This document shows, one piece after another, positions 25,546-34,654 of a stretch of DNA of 64,000 nt. Position 1 is the first letter of the stretch. Each line of letters starts with the position of its first letter. Both the position numbers and the translations under genes were made by a program. The notes beneath the pieces are model-generated. The model saw only the letters and a program-made list of their open reading frames with translations. It had not been told where the DNA came from and made no database searches. This DNA is from Nitrospira sp. CR1.3 (GTDB lineage Bacteria > Nitrospirota > Nitrospiria > Nitrospirales > Nitrospiraceae). The stretch is taken from contig WIAH01000015.1 of assembly GCA_014055525.1 (NCBI GenBank), forward strand, positions 33,960 to 97,959, read 5' to 3'.

Positions 25546-25953
25546 GTGCCCCGCCTTTCCTATCTCGTTGATACCGACTGGATCATCGACCACCTCTGTG
25601 GCATTGGCCCTGTCACTGAAAAGCTTCGCGAGCTGGAACCCGAAGGGCTTGCGATCAGTGTCATCTCATTGGCCGAACTGTATGAGGGTGCTCACTATTC
25701 GCGGGACCCGACCCAAAGCAAGGCCTCACTGACGAAGTTTGTGGCAGGCGTCGTCGTGGTCCCCATCGACGAGGAGATCTGTAATCTGTTCGGGAAGGAG
25801 CGGGGACGGCTCAGGAAATTGGGCCGAACAATCGGCGATTGCGACTTGTTCATCGCCTGCACTGCGATCTGCAACGACCTGACCCTCTGCAGCAATAACC
25901 GTCGTCATTTTGAGATGGTTGAGGGAATCAAGCTGTTGTCGATTGAGAGCTGA
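25546..25953 (+). CDS. vapC: PIN-domain toxin (VapC family)
   Basis: A 135-residue VapC-type ribonuclease. The acidic active-site residues are visible as Asp in 'LVDTDWIIDHL', Glu in 'SLAELYEGA' and Asp in 'IGDCDLFIACTA'. It starts at a GTG one base after the antitoxin stop, so translation is coupled. As a pair it would kill or arrest cells that lose the element. Confidence 0.92.
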   Translation: MPRLSYLVDTDWIIDHLCGIGPVTEKLRELEPEGLAISVISLAELYEGAHYSRDPTQSKASLTKFVAGVVVVPIDEEICNLFGKERGRLRKLGRTIGDCDLFIACTAICNDLTLCSNNRRHFEMVEGIKLLSIES

Positions 25954-26294
25954 GTCCTCCCGATCCGGCACTACGCGTACCGCTGATCCTTACACTCTCT
26001 TATTGATTCCCTGACGTCCCGGCCTGCTTTGTGCCTATCTGGTCTTGTCCCATTCTCATTTGTTCCAGGAACCTATAGCGCTCGTAAGCGCCCGCTCCAC
26101 GTTTCAATCCCTTCACATACTGTCACTGGTCCCGCACTGGGCATTAGCCCGTGCGCGGTTCATCCACCCACGCAATAGATGCATTCCGCGGGCCACCCCG
26201 GACTTTTCTCAGAAGGCCCGCAAGCGGGCAGTGCTCCAGCCTGCCTGACATGTGTGTGCGTCCATGATCTTTATCTTTGTTGAAGGAGGTTGCC
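25954..26294. other. Intergenic region with palindromes upstream of ssb
   Basis: A 341-base leader without a credible gene. It contains 'GCCCGCAAGCGGGC' (about 26217-26230), a 6-bp stem with a two-base loop, 60 bases before the first SSB ATG. A regulatory or terminator role is possible. The rest shows no clear promoter. Confidence 0.4.
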
Positions 26295-26666
26295 ATGGCT
26301 GAGCAGGACATCAAGATCTTGACGCTTTCCGGTCGCATCACCCACAAGCCCGAACTGTTCCAGCACCAGGACGGTGCCTCGCTGGAGTTCTCGATCGCGG
26401 TGCACTCCAACGGGTTCTATGCGAAGGCCGATGACCCGGAATACTGGGACATCAAGGTCCTCGGTGCATCGGAGAAGCTGGCCAACACGCTGGAGAAAGG
26501 GCAACACGTGAAACTGACCGGCAATCCCCAGATCCGGACCTATATAAAGGAGGGAATCCGGCATAAGGCGGTCACCGTGATCGTCATCGATCCGCGATTG
26601 CTGATCCTCGGACCCAAAGCCAAGCAACCGAAACCGGCTGAGCCTGTCGAGTCGGCTGCGGCTTGA
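26295..26666 (+). CDS. ssb: Single-stranded DNA-binding protein, copy 1
   Basis: A 123-residue OB-fold protein of the SSB family with 'LTLSGRITHKPELFQHQDG' and 'EYWDIKVLGASEKLANTLEK'. The C-terminus is 'PKPAEPVESAAA' and lacks the acidic DDDIPF tip that recruits replication and repair partners in chromosomal SSB. Plasmid SSBs often protect transferred single strands. The ATG has AAGGAGG six bases upstream. Confidence 0.85.
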   Translation: MAEQDIKILTLSGRITHKPELFQHQDGASLEFSIAVHSNGFYAKADDPEYWDIKVLGASEKLANTLEKGQHVKLTGNPQIRTYIKEGIRHKAVTVIVIDPRLLILGPKAKQPKPAEPVESAAA

Positions 26667-26676
26667 CGCGTCAAGC
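26661..26676. repeat. Perfect 16-bp palindrome at end of ssb copy 1
   Basis: GCTTGACGCGTCAAGC overlaps the SSB stop codon. Together with a TGACGC/GCGTCA repeat near 28225 it shares the core TGACGC, suggesting a common binding protein or hairpin. No T-run follows. Confidence 0.45.
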
Positions 26677-26738
26677 GTGACTGATCTGCCTGACCGTATC
26701 GTGCGACCTGACCAGTTGTGTTGGAGGAGGATCATCCT

Positions 26739-28109
26739 ATGGAATGTGCAACGTGCCTCGCAGACTTGTACCCGCCAGAGCTCATTGCCGAGCCAGCCTT
26801 CGATTCGGAAGACACCCTTCCCCCTCTCTACGACCGCTATGCGTTGCTCCCGAGCGACAACGAGGAAGTCGTGGTCACCTTCCTCGTCGCATTGCATGCC
26901 GCCCATCTGGAGCAATGGGCCAGACGAGATCAGGAACGCCGGTTGTCGGGGGAGACCCGGTTCGCGGACGAGGATCCCAGACCGGAGTTCCCGCTGATCA
27001 TCAAACGCTCACAGAGGGCCAGCGCGCCCCGATTCGCTGTGCTCCCCAACGGCCGGCGAGTGCTTCTCCTCGATGCCCATCGTGTCTACTTCCTCTGCGG
27101 CATCGCGGGCGTCCTCTCCCTCGAAGAAGCGAAGGCCCGGAACCACAGGAGACTCGGCTACAGGCTGTGCCCTGGATGTCAGGGGAAACATCTGCCTCCA
27201 TCCGTGGCTACAACCTCCGAGGCTCACGCAGTCGAAGTCAACCAGCCCCCCGGAGAGACCTGCACCAAATGCCAGGCGCCCAAAGCCTCCTCCTATATTC
27301 CTGACGGGTCGGACCACAGCCGGTGCCTGCTCTGCGGCCGGTACGACTACTATGCTGCGCCCGACCAGCTCACCGATGAGGAAAGGGACCAGAACGAGGA
27401 TGCGATCGCCAGCATGCTCTTCGCCCAGGGAGACCTGGAAGTCACATTCCCTTCATCCGAAGACGACCTCAGCGAGGAGAGTGTCGAGGGCGATCCCGAC
27501 CGCCATCTAATGGACGCCCTGGACAACGAAGACTGCGTCAAAGGGCTCGACCTCCGCGAAGAGGAGCTTGCCGACCTCCTCGTCAACACGTCGCAAGACC
27601 TCGCCGATCTCGGCGACCGCATGCACAAGCCCGCGTTCGAACTCTTCCTGACCAGCCATCCCCTCCGGAAGAAGCTGATCGACCTCGCCCTCCGGGGGGC
27701 CGACCATACCGAGTCGCGTATGGCCTTGTGGGCAGCGGCCGGCCGGATCCTTGGAGTGTCTACGCGTTCCCTGAGCGAGGAAGACTCCGAGGCCATCACC
27801 CACTGGCTCCTCACATTGTCCGATGAGGACTTGTCCCTGCTCGCCGGCGATCCGGACGCGCACCATCCGATGCTGCAGCACCCCAGCCCAGGCGCATTTC
27901 AACCTACGGATCCCCTACTGCTCCCGCTCGTCAAGCATTTCAAGGAGCAGCTCCGGCGTTTTCGCTCGAAGGAAGCCGGCTGTCGTCTGCTTGCAAAGGA
28001 CCATGGATTGAGCGAAGAAGCCCTGCGTTCCGTTGCCATGCAATGTGGCATGCTGCCTGGGACCACTCCCGCCTCCATGCGTTCCTCTCCTCAGGTCTAC
28101 GCTGCCTGA
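26739..28109 (+). CDS. Zinc-ribbon plasmid protein, paralogue A
   Basis: A 456-residue protein not assigned to a named family. It has several CxxC pairs ('MECATC' at the start, 'LCPGCQGKH', 'CTKCQAP', 'CLLCGRYDYY') suggesting two zinc ribbons, a long acidic middle ('EVTFPSSEDDLSEESVEGD'), and a helical end ('RSKEAGCRLLAKDHGLSEEA') with the look of a small DNA-binding domain. The ATG at 26739 has GGAGGAGG upstream. It shares domain order and motifs with the minus-strand protein at 28767-30188, so the two are old paralogues flanking an SSB gene. Confidence 0.6.
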   Translation: MECATCLADLYPPELIAEPAFDSEDTLPPLYDRYALLPSDNEEVVVTFLVALHAAHLEQWARRDQERRLSGETRFADEDPRPEFPLIIKRSQRASAPRFAVLPNGRRVLLLDAHRVYFLCGIAGVLSLEEAKARNHRRLGYRLCPGCQGKHLPPSVATTSEAHAVEVNQPPGETCTKCQAPKASSYIPDGSDHSRCLLCGRYDYYAAPDQLTDEERDQNEDAIASMLFAQGDLEVTFPSSEDDLSEESVEGDPDRHLMDALDNEDCVKGLDLREEELADLLVNTSQDLADLGDRMHKPAFELFLTSHPLRKKLIDLALRGADHTESRMALWAAAGRILGVSTRSLSEEDSEAITHWLLTLSDEDLSLLAGDPDAHHPMLQHPSPGAFQPTDPLLLPLVKHFKEQLRRFRSKEAGCRLLAKDHGLSEEALRSVAMQCGMLPGTTPASMRSSPQVYAA

Positions 28110-28224
28110 CCTCACCAAGCGGCACGGAAGTTCACTTCAACGCTGGTTTCCCAGACCCTGTATGCCAGGCGCATCGATACTCCGGTGCGCACAACGGGTA
28201 ACCGGGTCAGCCAGGTGACTGGCG

Positions 28225-28241
28225 TGACGCATTGAGCGTCA
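28225..28241. repeat. TGACGC/GCGTCA inverted repeat upstream of ssb copy 2
   Basis: TGACGC-ATTGA-GCGTCA, a perfect 6-bp stem with a 5-base loop, lies 46 bases before the second SSB ATG. The TGACGC core also occurs in the palindrome at 26661-26676, so it may be an operator shared by the two ssb genes. Confidence 0.45.
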
Positions 28242-28286
28242 TGTCATGTTGTTCACTCACCACTCACAAGTTGGAGGTATGTTCAC

Positions 28287-28634
28287 ATGCGTACGTTTGC
28301 CAAAGGCACGATCAACGGCCGTCTCACCACCGACCCCGTCATCCGCACGGTCGGCGACAAGTCGGTCTGCAACCTGCGCCTCGCGGTGGACGGGCTCCCG
28401 TCCAGGAAGACCGGCGAGAAGCGGCCCTCGAGTTATTTCTCGGTCGTGGTCTGGGGCAGACTCGCCGAGAGCTGCCGCAAGCTGGTCAAAGGCCAGGAAG
28501 TCTATGTCGAAGGCCATCTTCAATCCCGGACACGAGAGACCGACGGCCAGGGTTCGGTGACCTACATCGAGCTCAACGCCAGAACGATCAACTTCGGCAA
28601 TCTGCCGAGGTCCGCGATGCAACAGGCCGCGTGA
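28287..28634 (+). CDS. ssb: Single-stranded DNA-binding protein, copy 2
   Basis: A 115-residue SSB-family OB-fold protein: 'KGTINGRLTTDPVIRTV', 'SSYFSVVVWGRLAESCRKLV', 'GQEVYVEGHLQSR'. It ends 'LPRSAMQQAA', without an acidic tip. It differs strongly from the other two copies in this window, so these are separate subfamilies and not recent duplicates. It is followed by an inverted repeat that serves as a terminator for the opposing gene. Confidence 0.88.
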   Translation: MRTFAKGTINGRLTTDPVIRTVGDKSVCNLRLAVDGLPSRKTGEKRPSSYFSVVVWGRLAESCRKLVKGQEVYVEGHLQSRTRETDGQGSVTYIELNARTINFGNLPRSAMQQAA

Positions 28635-28640
28635 GCGGAC

Positions 28641-28696
28641 AAAAAAAAGGGAGTGCAGTCCCCCCCGATCGTATCAATCGAGACGGATGCACTCCC
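28641..28696 (-). terminator. Terminator for the minus-strand gene
   Basis: Inverted repeat GGGAGTGCA (28649-28657) / TGCACTCCC (28688-28696). Read on the minus strand the stem is followed by eight Ts (complement of 28641-28648). It lies in the gap between two convergent genes. Confidence 0.65.
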
Positions 28697-28766
28697 TCAC
28701 CTGTAGGGAGACCGGAAGGAACTCCGCACCGCCCTGAGGGCAGAATTCCTTCAGTCTCGTCCCCTG

Positions 28767-30188
28767 TCACCTGCCGCAAGCTCTCTGGAACACAGCCTGG
28801 GACACTCCAAACTTCGGACCCAGAATCCGGATTCCCGCCTGCGGATACCTGAAGCGTGCGAGTTTGACGCGGCAGGCATACTTCCACCGCTCGATTTTCA
28901 CCGAAATCGGCGGCAGGACCCGCTGCATCCCCTCGGTCGTGATCTCGGTCCAGAGATCCGCTTCCGGCAAGAGCTTCCAGAGGACATCCTCCGGAGCCGC
29001 CACCAGCCATTGCGCGACCTCACGCTGTTCCCTCTCTTTCATCCTGATACAGGATTCGGCCGTGGCCGATGCGGCTGCCCACACCAGATCCACGCGGTTC
29101 CCTGACAGATGACCGAGGACCGTGGCTTCAAGGAGCCCGTACCGCAAGGCCTTGACCGAGAGGCTCTGCCAGAACCGGTTCTGGAGCGCGATGAGCGCCT
29201 CGTCGGCATCCTCCTGCTCCGATCCCGCCTCACCTTCTTCTGTGGTGCCTTCATCGGAGACTTTCTCGGCTGGGTCATCCTCCGACAGCTCGTCGCTCGC
29301 CGGGGATGCCGTGCCTGTATGATCTGACTCGGCTTCATCCCGCAGATCCGCTTCCGGCACTTCGCCGAAGAGCAAATCCTCCTCTTCAATCGATCCCAGC
29401 GCCGCCACTTCCGCAAATTCCTGGGCGATGTCGGCACAGATGGGATCAGGCTCCTGGTCGTCATCCCGCACCACCGCGCGAGACAACGCCAGTTCGTTCT
29501 GAAGCTGGTCTTCCGCCGACAGCAGTGTTGTCGTCTCACTCCAGCCGCACAGACAACTCCGCTCCTGGATTCCAGCTTCAGATGTCCCGAAAATCAGCCG
29601 TTCCAGGACAACCGAAGCCTTGCATCGGGGGCAGGCCTGCTGAGGCAGTTCCACAGAGTGAGCTGGCTGGACGTTCGTGATTGCCTGTGGCCTTGGCAGG
29701 TGATGGCCGAAACAGATCAGGCATTGCCGGGGACCAGTGATCCATGTCCCTCCACATCGTTCGTCCTCCGACAACACCACCGGCACCTGAAGACCGCACA
29801 GCGGCATTGCCCGGGATAAGTCCAACCGACGAGCTCGCCGTCCGTCACGCAGCGTGACATACACACTGCGGTATCGGCGGCGGAGCACTGCGATTCTGGG
29901 TTCAATCGGGGCATGTTCCTCGTCATAGCGATTCTCCCACGGCGTGCGAGCCGTCTGCATCAGCCGATTCGACCAGTCCACTCCCTCCATATCCGCCAGC
30001 CGCCGTTCAAGACGGTACAGGTTGACCGGATGGATCCTGTGGTTCCCGGTCCGGCATTCCTCCAGCAGTGCCTGCACATCCTCCTGTTCGAGACGCGCCA
30101 CCCGAGTGACATGCGCTCGCAGGGTGGACGGAGCCTTGCTGAGAATGCTTCGAATCGCCGTGAGCTTCGATCTGGTTGTTGTTGGCAT
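28767..30188 (-). CDS. Zinc-ribbon plasmid protein, paralogue B
   Basis: A protein of about 473 residues, not assigned to a named family. It shares the layout of the plus-strand gene at 26739: 'CLICFGHHLPRPQAITNV' matches 'CPGCQGKHLPPSVATTSE', 'CPRCKAS' matches 'CTKCQAP', 'CLCGWSETT' matches 'CLLCGRYDY', then an acidic spacer and a helical end ('RFRYPQAGIRILGPKFGVSQ'). I choose the start at 30188, where AAGGAG sits eight bases upstream. The conserved Cys pairs suggest zinc-binding nucleic-acid proteins. It is oppositely oriented to its paralogue. Confidence 0.6.
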   Translation of the reverse strand: MPTTTRSKLTAIRSILSKAPSTLRAHVTRVARLEQEDVQALLEECRTGNHRIHPVNLYRLERRLADMEGVDWSNRLMQTARTPWENRYDEEHAPIEPRIAVLRRRYRSVYVTLRDGRRARRLDLSRAMPLCGLQVPVVLSEDERCGGTWITGPRQCLICFGHHLPRPQAITNVQPAHSVELPQQACPRCKASVVLERLIFGTSEAGIQERSCLCGWSETTTLLSAEDQLQNELALSRAVVRDDDQEPDPICADIAQEFAEVAALGSIEEEDLLFGEVPEADLRDEAESDHTGTASPASDELSEDDPAEKVSDEGTTEEGEAGSEQEDADEALIALQNRFWQSLSVKALRYGLLEATVLGHLSGNRVDLVWAAASATAESCIRMKEREQREVAQWLVAAPEDVLWKLLPEADLWTEITTEGMQRVLPPISVKIERWKYACRVKLARFRYPQAGIRILGPKFGVSQAVFQRACGR

Positions 30189-30232
30189 GTTCATATCTCC
30201 TTCAATCGGATGTGTGATGGTGAATGAATGGG

Positions 30233-30616
30233 TCAACGTTGATGGATCGGGTCCGCATAGAGGGCCCGCCAGGTATCCGCAACCGCTTCATGAGCTTCCT
30301 GCGACAACCTTGGCAGATCCCTTGGGCTGTAACGGGCAAACGTCATCAAGGCCTCGCGCTCGAAACGCCCAAGGCTTGCCGCCCGCGCGACAACTCTCCG
30401 GGCGAAGTCGAACTCCCAGGTTTCCGGAATGGTCGCCTGTCCCCGTGTTTGCCGTTCAATCTCGTCCACGAGCGTGCGGACCTTCACTAGCTTCCCATCG
30501 ACTTCGCAGAGTACGTTCCCCGCTGCCGTGTGAACCCGATCCGGTTCGAACAGGGTCGCGAGGATGAATTCGCGATGGGACCTGAAGTAGTCGTTCCATT
30601 TGCTCCGGCACTCCAT
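30233..30616 (-). CDS. Hypothetical protein
   Basis: A protein of about 127 residues with AGGAGG six bases before the ATG at 30616. The sequence is helical and mixed charge ('NDYFRSHREFILATLFEPDR', 'RTLVDEIERQTRGQATIP'). No family recognised. It shares strand and direction with the zinc-ribbon paralogue just downstream, with a gap of about 45 bases, and may be co-transcribed. Confidence 0.6.
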   Translation of the reverse strand: MECRSKWNDYFRSHREFILATLFEPDRVHTAAGNVLCEVDGKLVKVRTLVDEIERQTRGQATIPETWEFDFARRVVARAASLGRFEREALMTFARYSPRDLPRLSQEAHEAVADTWRALYADPIHQR

Positions 30617-30679
30617 GATGGCCTCCTGATGAGTGACAAGGATTGACAATCCGCCTGCGCCGCAGTACATCCTGAATTG

Positions 30680-31015
30680 ATGAGAGCCTACCGAGTCGAA
30701 ATCCCGCTCAGCGGGCCTCTCCACGATGAAGCTGAGGTCCTGCTGCAGGAGTCACAGAGCGGTGACACCGGACGCGAGGACCTCAAGCGACGCCTGCGCG
30801 ACTGGTTCGAGCGAGTGCTGCGCTATTGGAATTTCCAGCCGAAGCCGGTCTTGTGTCCCACATGTCAGACTCGACTCGACACGCTGTATCCGAAAGGTTC
30901 GCGAGAAGATTGTGCTCTGTGGGAGCTCGAGATGAACGGGAAGGGACCGACGATCATCTACACCTGTCTCTCATGTCGAGAGCGGGTGCCGATGCCGATT
31001 GGCGTCCTGACCTGA
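30680..31015 (+). CDS. Small CxxC hypothetical protein
   Basis: A 111-residue protein with two CxxC pairs ('LCPTCQTRLD' and 'TCLSCRERVP') likely to form one zinc ribbon. The first half is helical and charged ('REDLKRRLRDWFERVLRYWN'). No family recognised and no strong ribosome site. Its last 45 bases overlap the convergent gene on the other strand. Confidence 0.5.
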   Translation: MRAYRVEIPLSGPLHDEAEVLLQESQSGDTGREDLKRRLRDWFERVLRYWNFQPKPVLCPTCQTRLDTLYPKGSREDCALWELEMNGKGPTIIYTCLSCRERVPMPIGVLT

Positions 31016-31210
31016 GACGACCTGTCGCAGTTTTCCCAACAGGCCATCTCCCAGAATCACCTCTTCATCGAGCGTGCTGAGATACAACCGCACTTTTTCC
31101 GGTTCGGTCTGCGCACGTTCCATCAAGTGCCGATAGGTCCGTCGCGCATGCCGGATGTCCCCGAGAAGCATTTCCCACGCCTGTTTTTCGTTCTTGCTCA
31201 TACCTGCCAT
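30971..31210 (-). CDS. Small helical hypothetical protein
   Basis: A 79-residue protein, mainly one or two helices ('SKNEKQAWEMLLGDIRHARR', 'ERAQTEPEKVRLYLSTLDEE'). The ATG at 31210 has GGAGG seven bases upstream. It overlaps the tail of the convergent gene by 45 bases. No family recognised. Confidence 0.5.
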   Translation of the reverse strand: MAGMSKNEKQAWEMLLGDIRHARRTYRHLMERAQTEPEKVRLYLSTLDEEVILGDGLLGKLRQVVSGQDANRHRHPLST

Positions 31211-32071
31211 TGGCGTACCTCCACAATAATGATGCGCTGAACTCAGCACGGGGCCGGAGCCCAGGTTGAGTCATGCGATGTCTGGGATTGCTATGAGGTG
31301 ACTGGATCTGATGCAGGAGAGAACAGATGGGAGGGTGGTTTTGAGGAGCTGGAAGCTGAACGGTACCGTCCTATCGGCGATCTGACTATGGCACTGTCAT
31401 GATGTTCTCCTTTCCTGTGGGCTGATGCCGCTACTGGTGCGATGCGATGAAGGGAACCGCGTCCGTCTGGAGACAGACGACGGGCGTCTCACTCACATGA
31501 GACGGCGGTCAGATGAATGTTGGTGATGGAGTTCAACTGTGTGAAGCGTGAAACTGCTCCTGCGCAGGGCGCGCAATCACTGTTGAAGGGACCGTGCGCT
31601 GCCACGATGATCAGTCGTGAAACGACAGCGTCACGATGATGAGAAGAAATGAGAAGGGTTCTGCCGCGTGAAGTTCACCGGCAGAGAGATGATTCGGCGC
31701 GTGCCTACTAAAAGAAGTAAAGTGGCTTTATCCTACGGTTCGGCGCGACGAGTTGCAAGAGTTTGGCGCCTGCATCTAAAATTTTTTTCGCTCGGGCATC
31801 ATGCATAACTGAGACCAACCCCGCCTGACCTGGCCTGAACAGACATCACTCCGTTCACACCGCACGCTCCCGGTGCGAACCCGCCGCGCACAGGCCTCGG
31901 CTGGTTTCAGATCGTTCGTGTACTGACATAGAGACTTCACGCGACAACACCACGCGGCTCCACGTTGTATTTGGTCTTTGCCCGTCCTCCCTACGGGGCG
32001 CTCGTCCCGAGCGCAGGTTCAATCACCCGATGCTCTGTGCGCTTATCTTCGGCACTCAAGGGAGAGATGTC
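31211..32071. other. Long non-coding region with repeats, candidate origin
   Basis: About 860 bases without a convincing gene. It contains a hairpin GTCGT-GAA-ACGAC (31614-31626) flanked by two CACGATGAT copies (31603-31611 and 31632-31640), two TTCGGCGCG copies (31693-31701 and 31739-31747), an inverted repeat GTCTCA-(6)-TGAGAC (31486-31503), and an A+T-rich stretch near 31775. Such features fit an origin of transfer or replication, or a regulatory region for the helicase gene. None matches a known origin that I can recall. Confidence 0.4.
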
Positions 32072-34540
32072 ATGCAGACTCCGGCAGGATGGACCGCTCC
32101 CAAAATGGACCATGCGGACCATCACTCCACCCTCGTCCACATGATTGACGCCTTCCGCCGGGCCATTGCGGACGAGATGCAAGCTCGGCAGCCCCTCGGC
32201 CATTCGGACAGCTTCACCTTCCCGATCCACAACGGACGCCTCCAACACCGTGCCGGGCGGACCTCCTACTTCCTCTTCGACTGCCAGCCGATCCCTGACC
32301 ACATTCTGGAGGATACCCATCCTTCTCTCCTCGTGAACGACCAGCGGCATCCCTGCCGGATCATCGGATTCTCGATCGATGGCCTCGCCCTGGCGCTGGA
32401 TAGTGAACTGCAGCCGGAGCTCCCTCAAGCGCATCTCACCTTTGACTCCATCAAGCTCTTGCAAGCCCTGGACAAGCGTCTGGGCCAGATCCTGCGCCAG
32501 CCGGCCGACTTCAACCCCGCACTTGCGCTCAAGGCCTTCCAGCGCGATGCCGTCCCCAGACTCGTGGATTCCTCTGAAATTGCCGCACCCCCCTGCCTGA
32601 ATACAGAACAAGCCGCAGCCTTCGCACGCGCGCTACAGGACGACCTCCTGTTCGTCCTCGGCCCCCCGGGAACCGGGAAAAGCGAATTGATCAGTGCCCT
32701 TGCTCAGGCTTTCCTGCATCTTGAGCAGCGGATCCTGATCTGCTCTCCGACGAACACCGCTATCGATCATATCCTCGACCTTGTGCTGGATAAGGTGCCG
32801 GATTGCCTCCCCGGGACGATCATTCGCCTGGGAACTCCAAGCCCTGACAGCTCCGAGCGAAGCCAACAGGTCAACCTCGAGGCTCTGACGGCGGAGCACA
32901 CGATGGCCATCGAGGAGACACTTGAGCCCCTCCGTGGCCACCTCGCTGGGTTGGAAGCCGACCTGCCCGGGCTTGAAACCCTGCTCCAGAATACTCTGCA
33001 GATCAGCCTTTGCCAGCGCGCCGTCACCGAGCTTCAGCAACGGCATGACCTGCTCGTCGCCTACCAGGAGCGGGTCCTCAGCGCGATCGCAAGGGTTCGA
33101 AGCGAGTTGGAAGAGGCCCATCACCGCCTGGCGTCCCTGCGGGCCCTGCCGTTCTTGCTCCGACTACTGAAACGACGGCAGATCGCGCAGACGGAACAAT
33201 TCATTCTGGAAGAAACTCCCGAGCAGGCCAGGCGGTATGCGGCCCTCCGGATGCTCGAACAAGATCTGCGCCAATCACGGCGACTCATCCAGGACGCTCA
33301 GGAACGGGAGCGAGCAGCCAGAGAGCGCCTCCCCTTTTCGGCGGATACCTTCACCCTTGACGAACTCGAACTGCTGGTCCGCGTCACGCAGGACACAATC
33401 CGCGAGCTCCGGCAAACCGTCACTGATGGAGAGCGGCGCATTGCGGAGCTCGAACGTACGATCATCAACCGAAGCCGGATCATTGCGACCACCTTGACCC
33501 GGACCTATGCCTCCAAATTGCTTAGTCCCGAACGGTTCGACGTCGTGATCCTGGATGAGGCGAGTATGGGCTTGCCGCCCGCCGTCTTTGCGGCCTCGTG
33601 TCTCGCGACCAAGCAGCTGATCATCGTCGGCGACTATCTCCAACTGCCCCCCATCACAGCGGCCAAGACCGAGCACACCAAAGCGTGGCTCGCAAGGGAC
33701 ATTTATCAGATCGCGCAGATCACATCCGGACAGGATCGGCGGGTCGTGTCGCTCACCACCCAGTACCGGATGCATCCGGATATCGCGCGGGTTGCCGCGC
33801 GCCTGTATGCCCGCGCCGGCCTCGCCTATCAGTCGGCCACCCACATGGCGGCAGCTCGTCGGCCCTTGACGGCCTATGCGCCCGCTCCCGGTCACCCCTT
33901 GATCGTCTTGGACACGGCCGGCGCCGATCCCGTGACCAAACGGGACCGCAGAGGATCGCCCTATAACCTGTACCACGCCATGCTCGCTGTGCGGCTTGCC
34001 ATGCAAACCGTCTCGACCCCGAGTGAGGCGCCCTCCGTCAGCATCATCGCGCCCTATCGCGCCCAGGTCCATCTGATCGAACGATTGCTCCGCCTTCAAG
34101 GGCTGGCAGACTTGGTTCAGGCCGGAACGGTCCACCGCTTCCAAGGGCGCCAGAGCGATGTCGTCATCTTCGACACGGTCACGACGACCAACATCGCACG
34201 GACCATGCTCGGGTGGGGACACGAAGATGCGGCGCCGCACAAGCTCATCAACGTCGCGATCACGCGCGCGAAAGGAAAACTCATCCTCATCGGCCACGCC
34301 GGGGCGCTCGAAGAACTCCAACGGAGTCCCGAACCGCTGCTCTGGGACTTTCTACAACTGGCCCGGGAATACGGCGTCATTGTGCCCGCGACATCGCTGC
34401 TCGCGGCGGTCCCGGATATCCACCTGGATTCCACTGAGCAAACCGACCAACTGCTGACTGAAGCGTTCGGGCGGTCCCAAACGGGAAGCCAGAATCTCCG
34501 TCTGGTCGAGGCCTCGTCTCGGGCCCTTCACGTCTCCTAG
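32072..34540 (+). CDS. SF1 helicase (Dna2/Upf1-like)
   Basis: An 822-residue superfamily 1B helicase. Motifs in order: I 'VLGPPGTGKSELIS' (near residue 205), II 'VVILDEASMG', III 'IIVGDYLQLPPI', IV 'LTTQYRMHPDIARV', V 'VHRFQGRQSDVVIF', VI 'NVAITRAKGKLILIGH'. Between motifs I and II is a long helical insertion (about residues 275-475). The N-terminal 190 residues may include an OB-like strand region. I start it at ATG 32072, behind GGGAG. Upf1/Dna2-like helicases in mobile elements act on DNA or RNA 5'-to-3'; a specific role is not evident. It lies next to SLOG, SSB and RNase H genes. Confidence 0.88.
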   Translation: MQTPAGWTAPKMDHADHHSTLVHMIDAFRRAIADEMQARQPLGHSDSFTFPIHNGRLQHRAGRTSYFLFDCQPIPDHILEDTHPSLLVNDQRHPCRIIGFSIDGLALALDSELQPELPQAHLTFDSIKLLQALDKRLGQILRQPADFNPALALKAFQRDAVPRLVDSSEIAAPPCLNTEQAAAFARALQDDLLFVLGPPGTGKSELISALAQAFLHLEQRILICSPTNTAIDHILDLVLDKVPDCLPGTIIRLGTPSPDSSERSQQVNLEALTAEHTMAIEETLEPLRGHLAGLEADLPGLETLLQNTLQISLCQRAVTELQQRHDLLVAYQERVLSAIARVRSELEEAHHRLASLRALPFLLRLLKRRQIAQTEQFILEETPEQARRYAALRMLEQDLRQSRRLIQDAQERERAARERLPFSADTFTLDELELLVRVTQDTIRELRQTVTDGERRIAELERTIINRSRIIATTLTRTYASKLLSPERFDVVILDEASMGLPPAVFAASCLATKQLIIVGDYLQLPPITAAKTEHTKAWLARDIYQIAQITSGQDRRVVSLTTQYRMHPDIARVAARLYARAGLAYQSATHMAAARRPLTAYAPAPGHPLIVLDTAGADPVTKRDRRGSPYNLYHAMLAVRLAMQTVSTPSEAPSVSIIAPYRAQVHLIERLLRLQGLADLVQAGTVHRFQGRQSDVVIFDTVTTTNIARTMLGWGHEDAAPHKLINVAITRAKGKLILIGHAGALEELQRSPEPLLWDFLQLAREYGVIVPATSLLAAVPDIHLDSTEQTDQLLTEAFGRSQTGSQNLRLVEASSRALHVS

Positions 34541-34654
34541 CTTCCACCAGGCGGTCGTGAAGCCGAGTGCCCCTCAGGGCCGCAGGGCGGCCAGGCCGGT
34601 CTGCTGATCACCTCTACAGTCAGAAACAAGTATCCAGAGAAGGAGGCAATCAGC

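Noticed and set aside
26217..26230. CRISPR-like or hairpin array in accessory leaders
   Set aside because: The palindromes are single or paired, without regular spacers; no array and no cas genes are seen.
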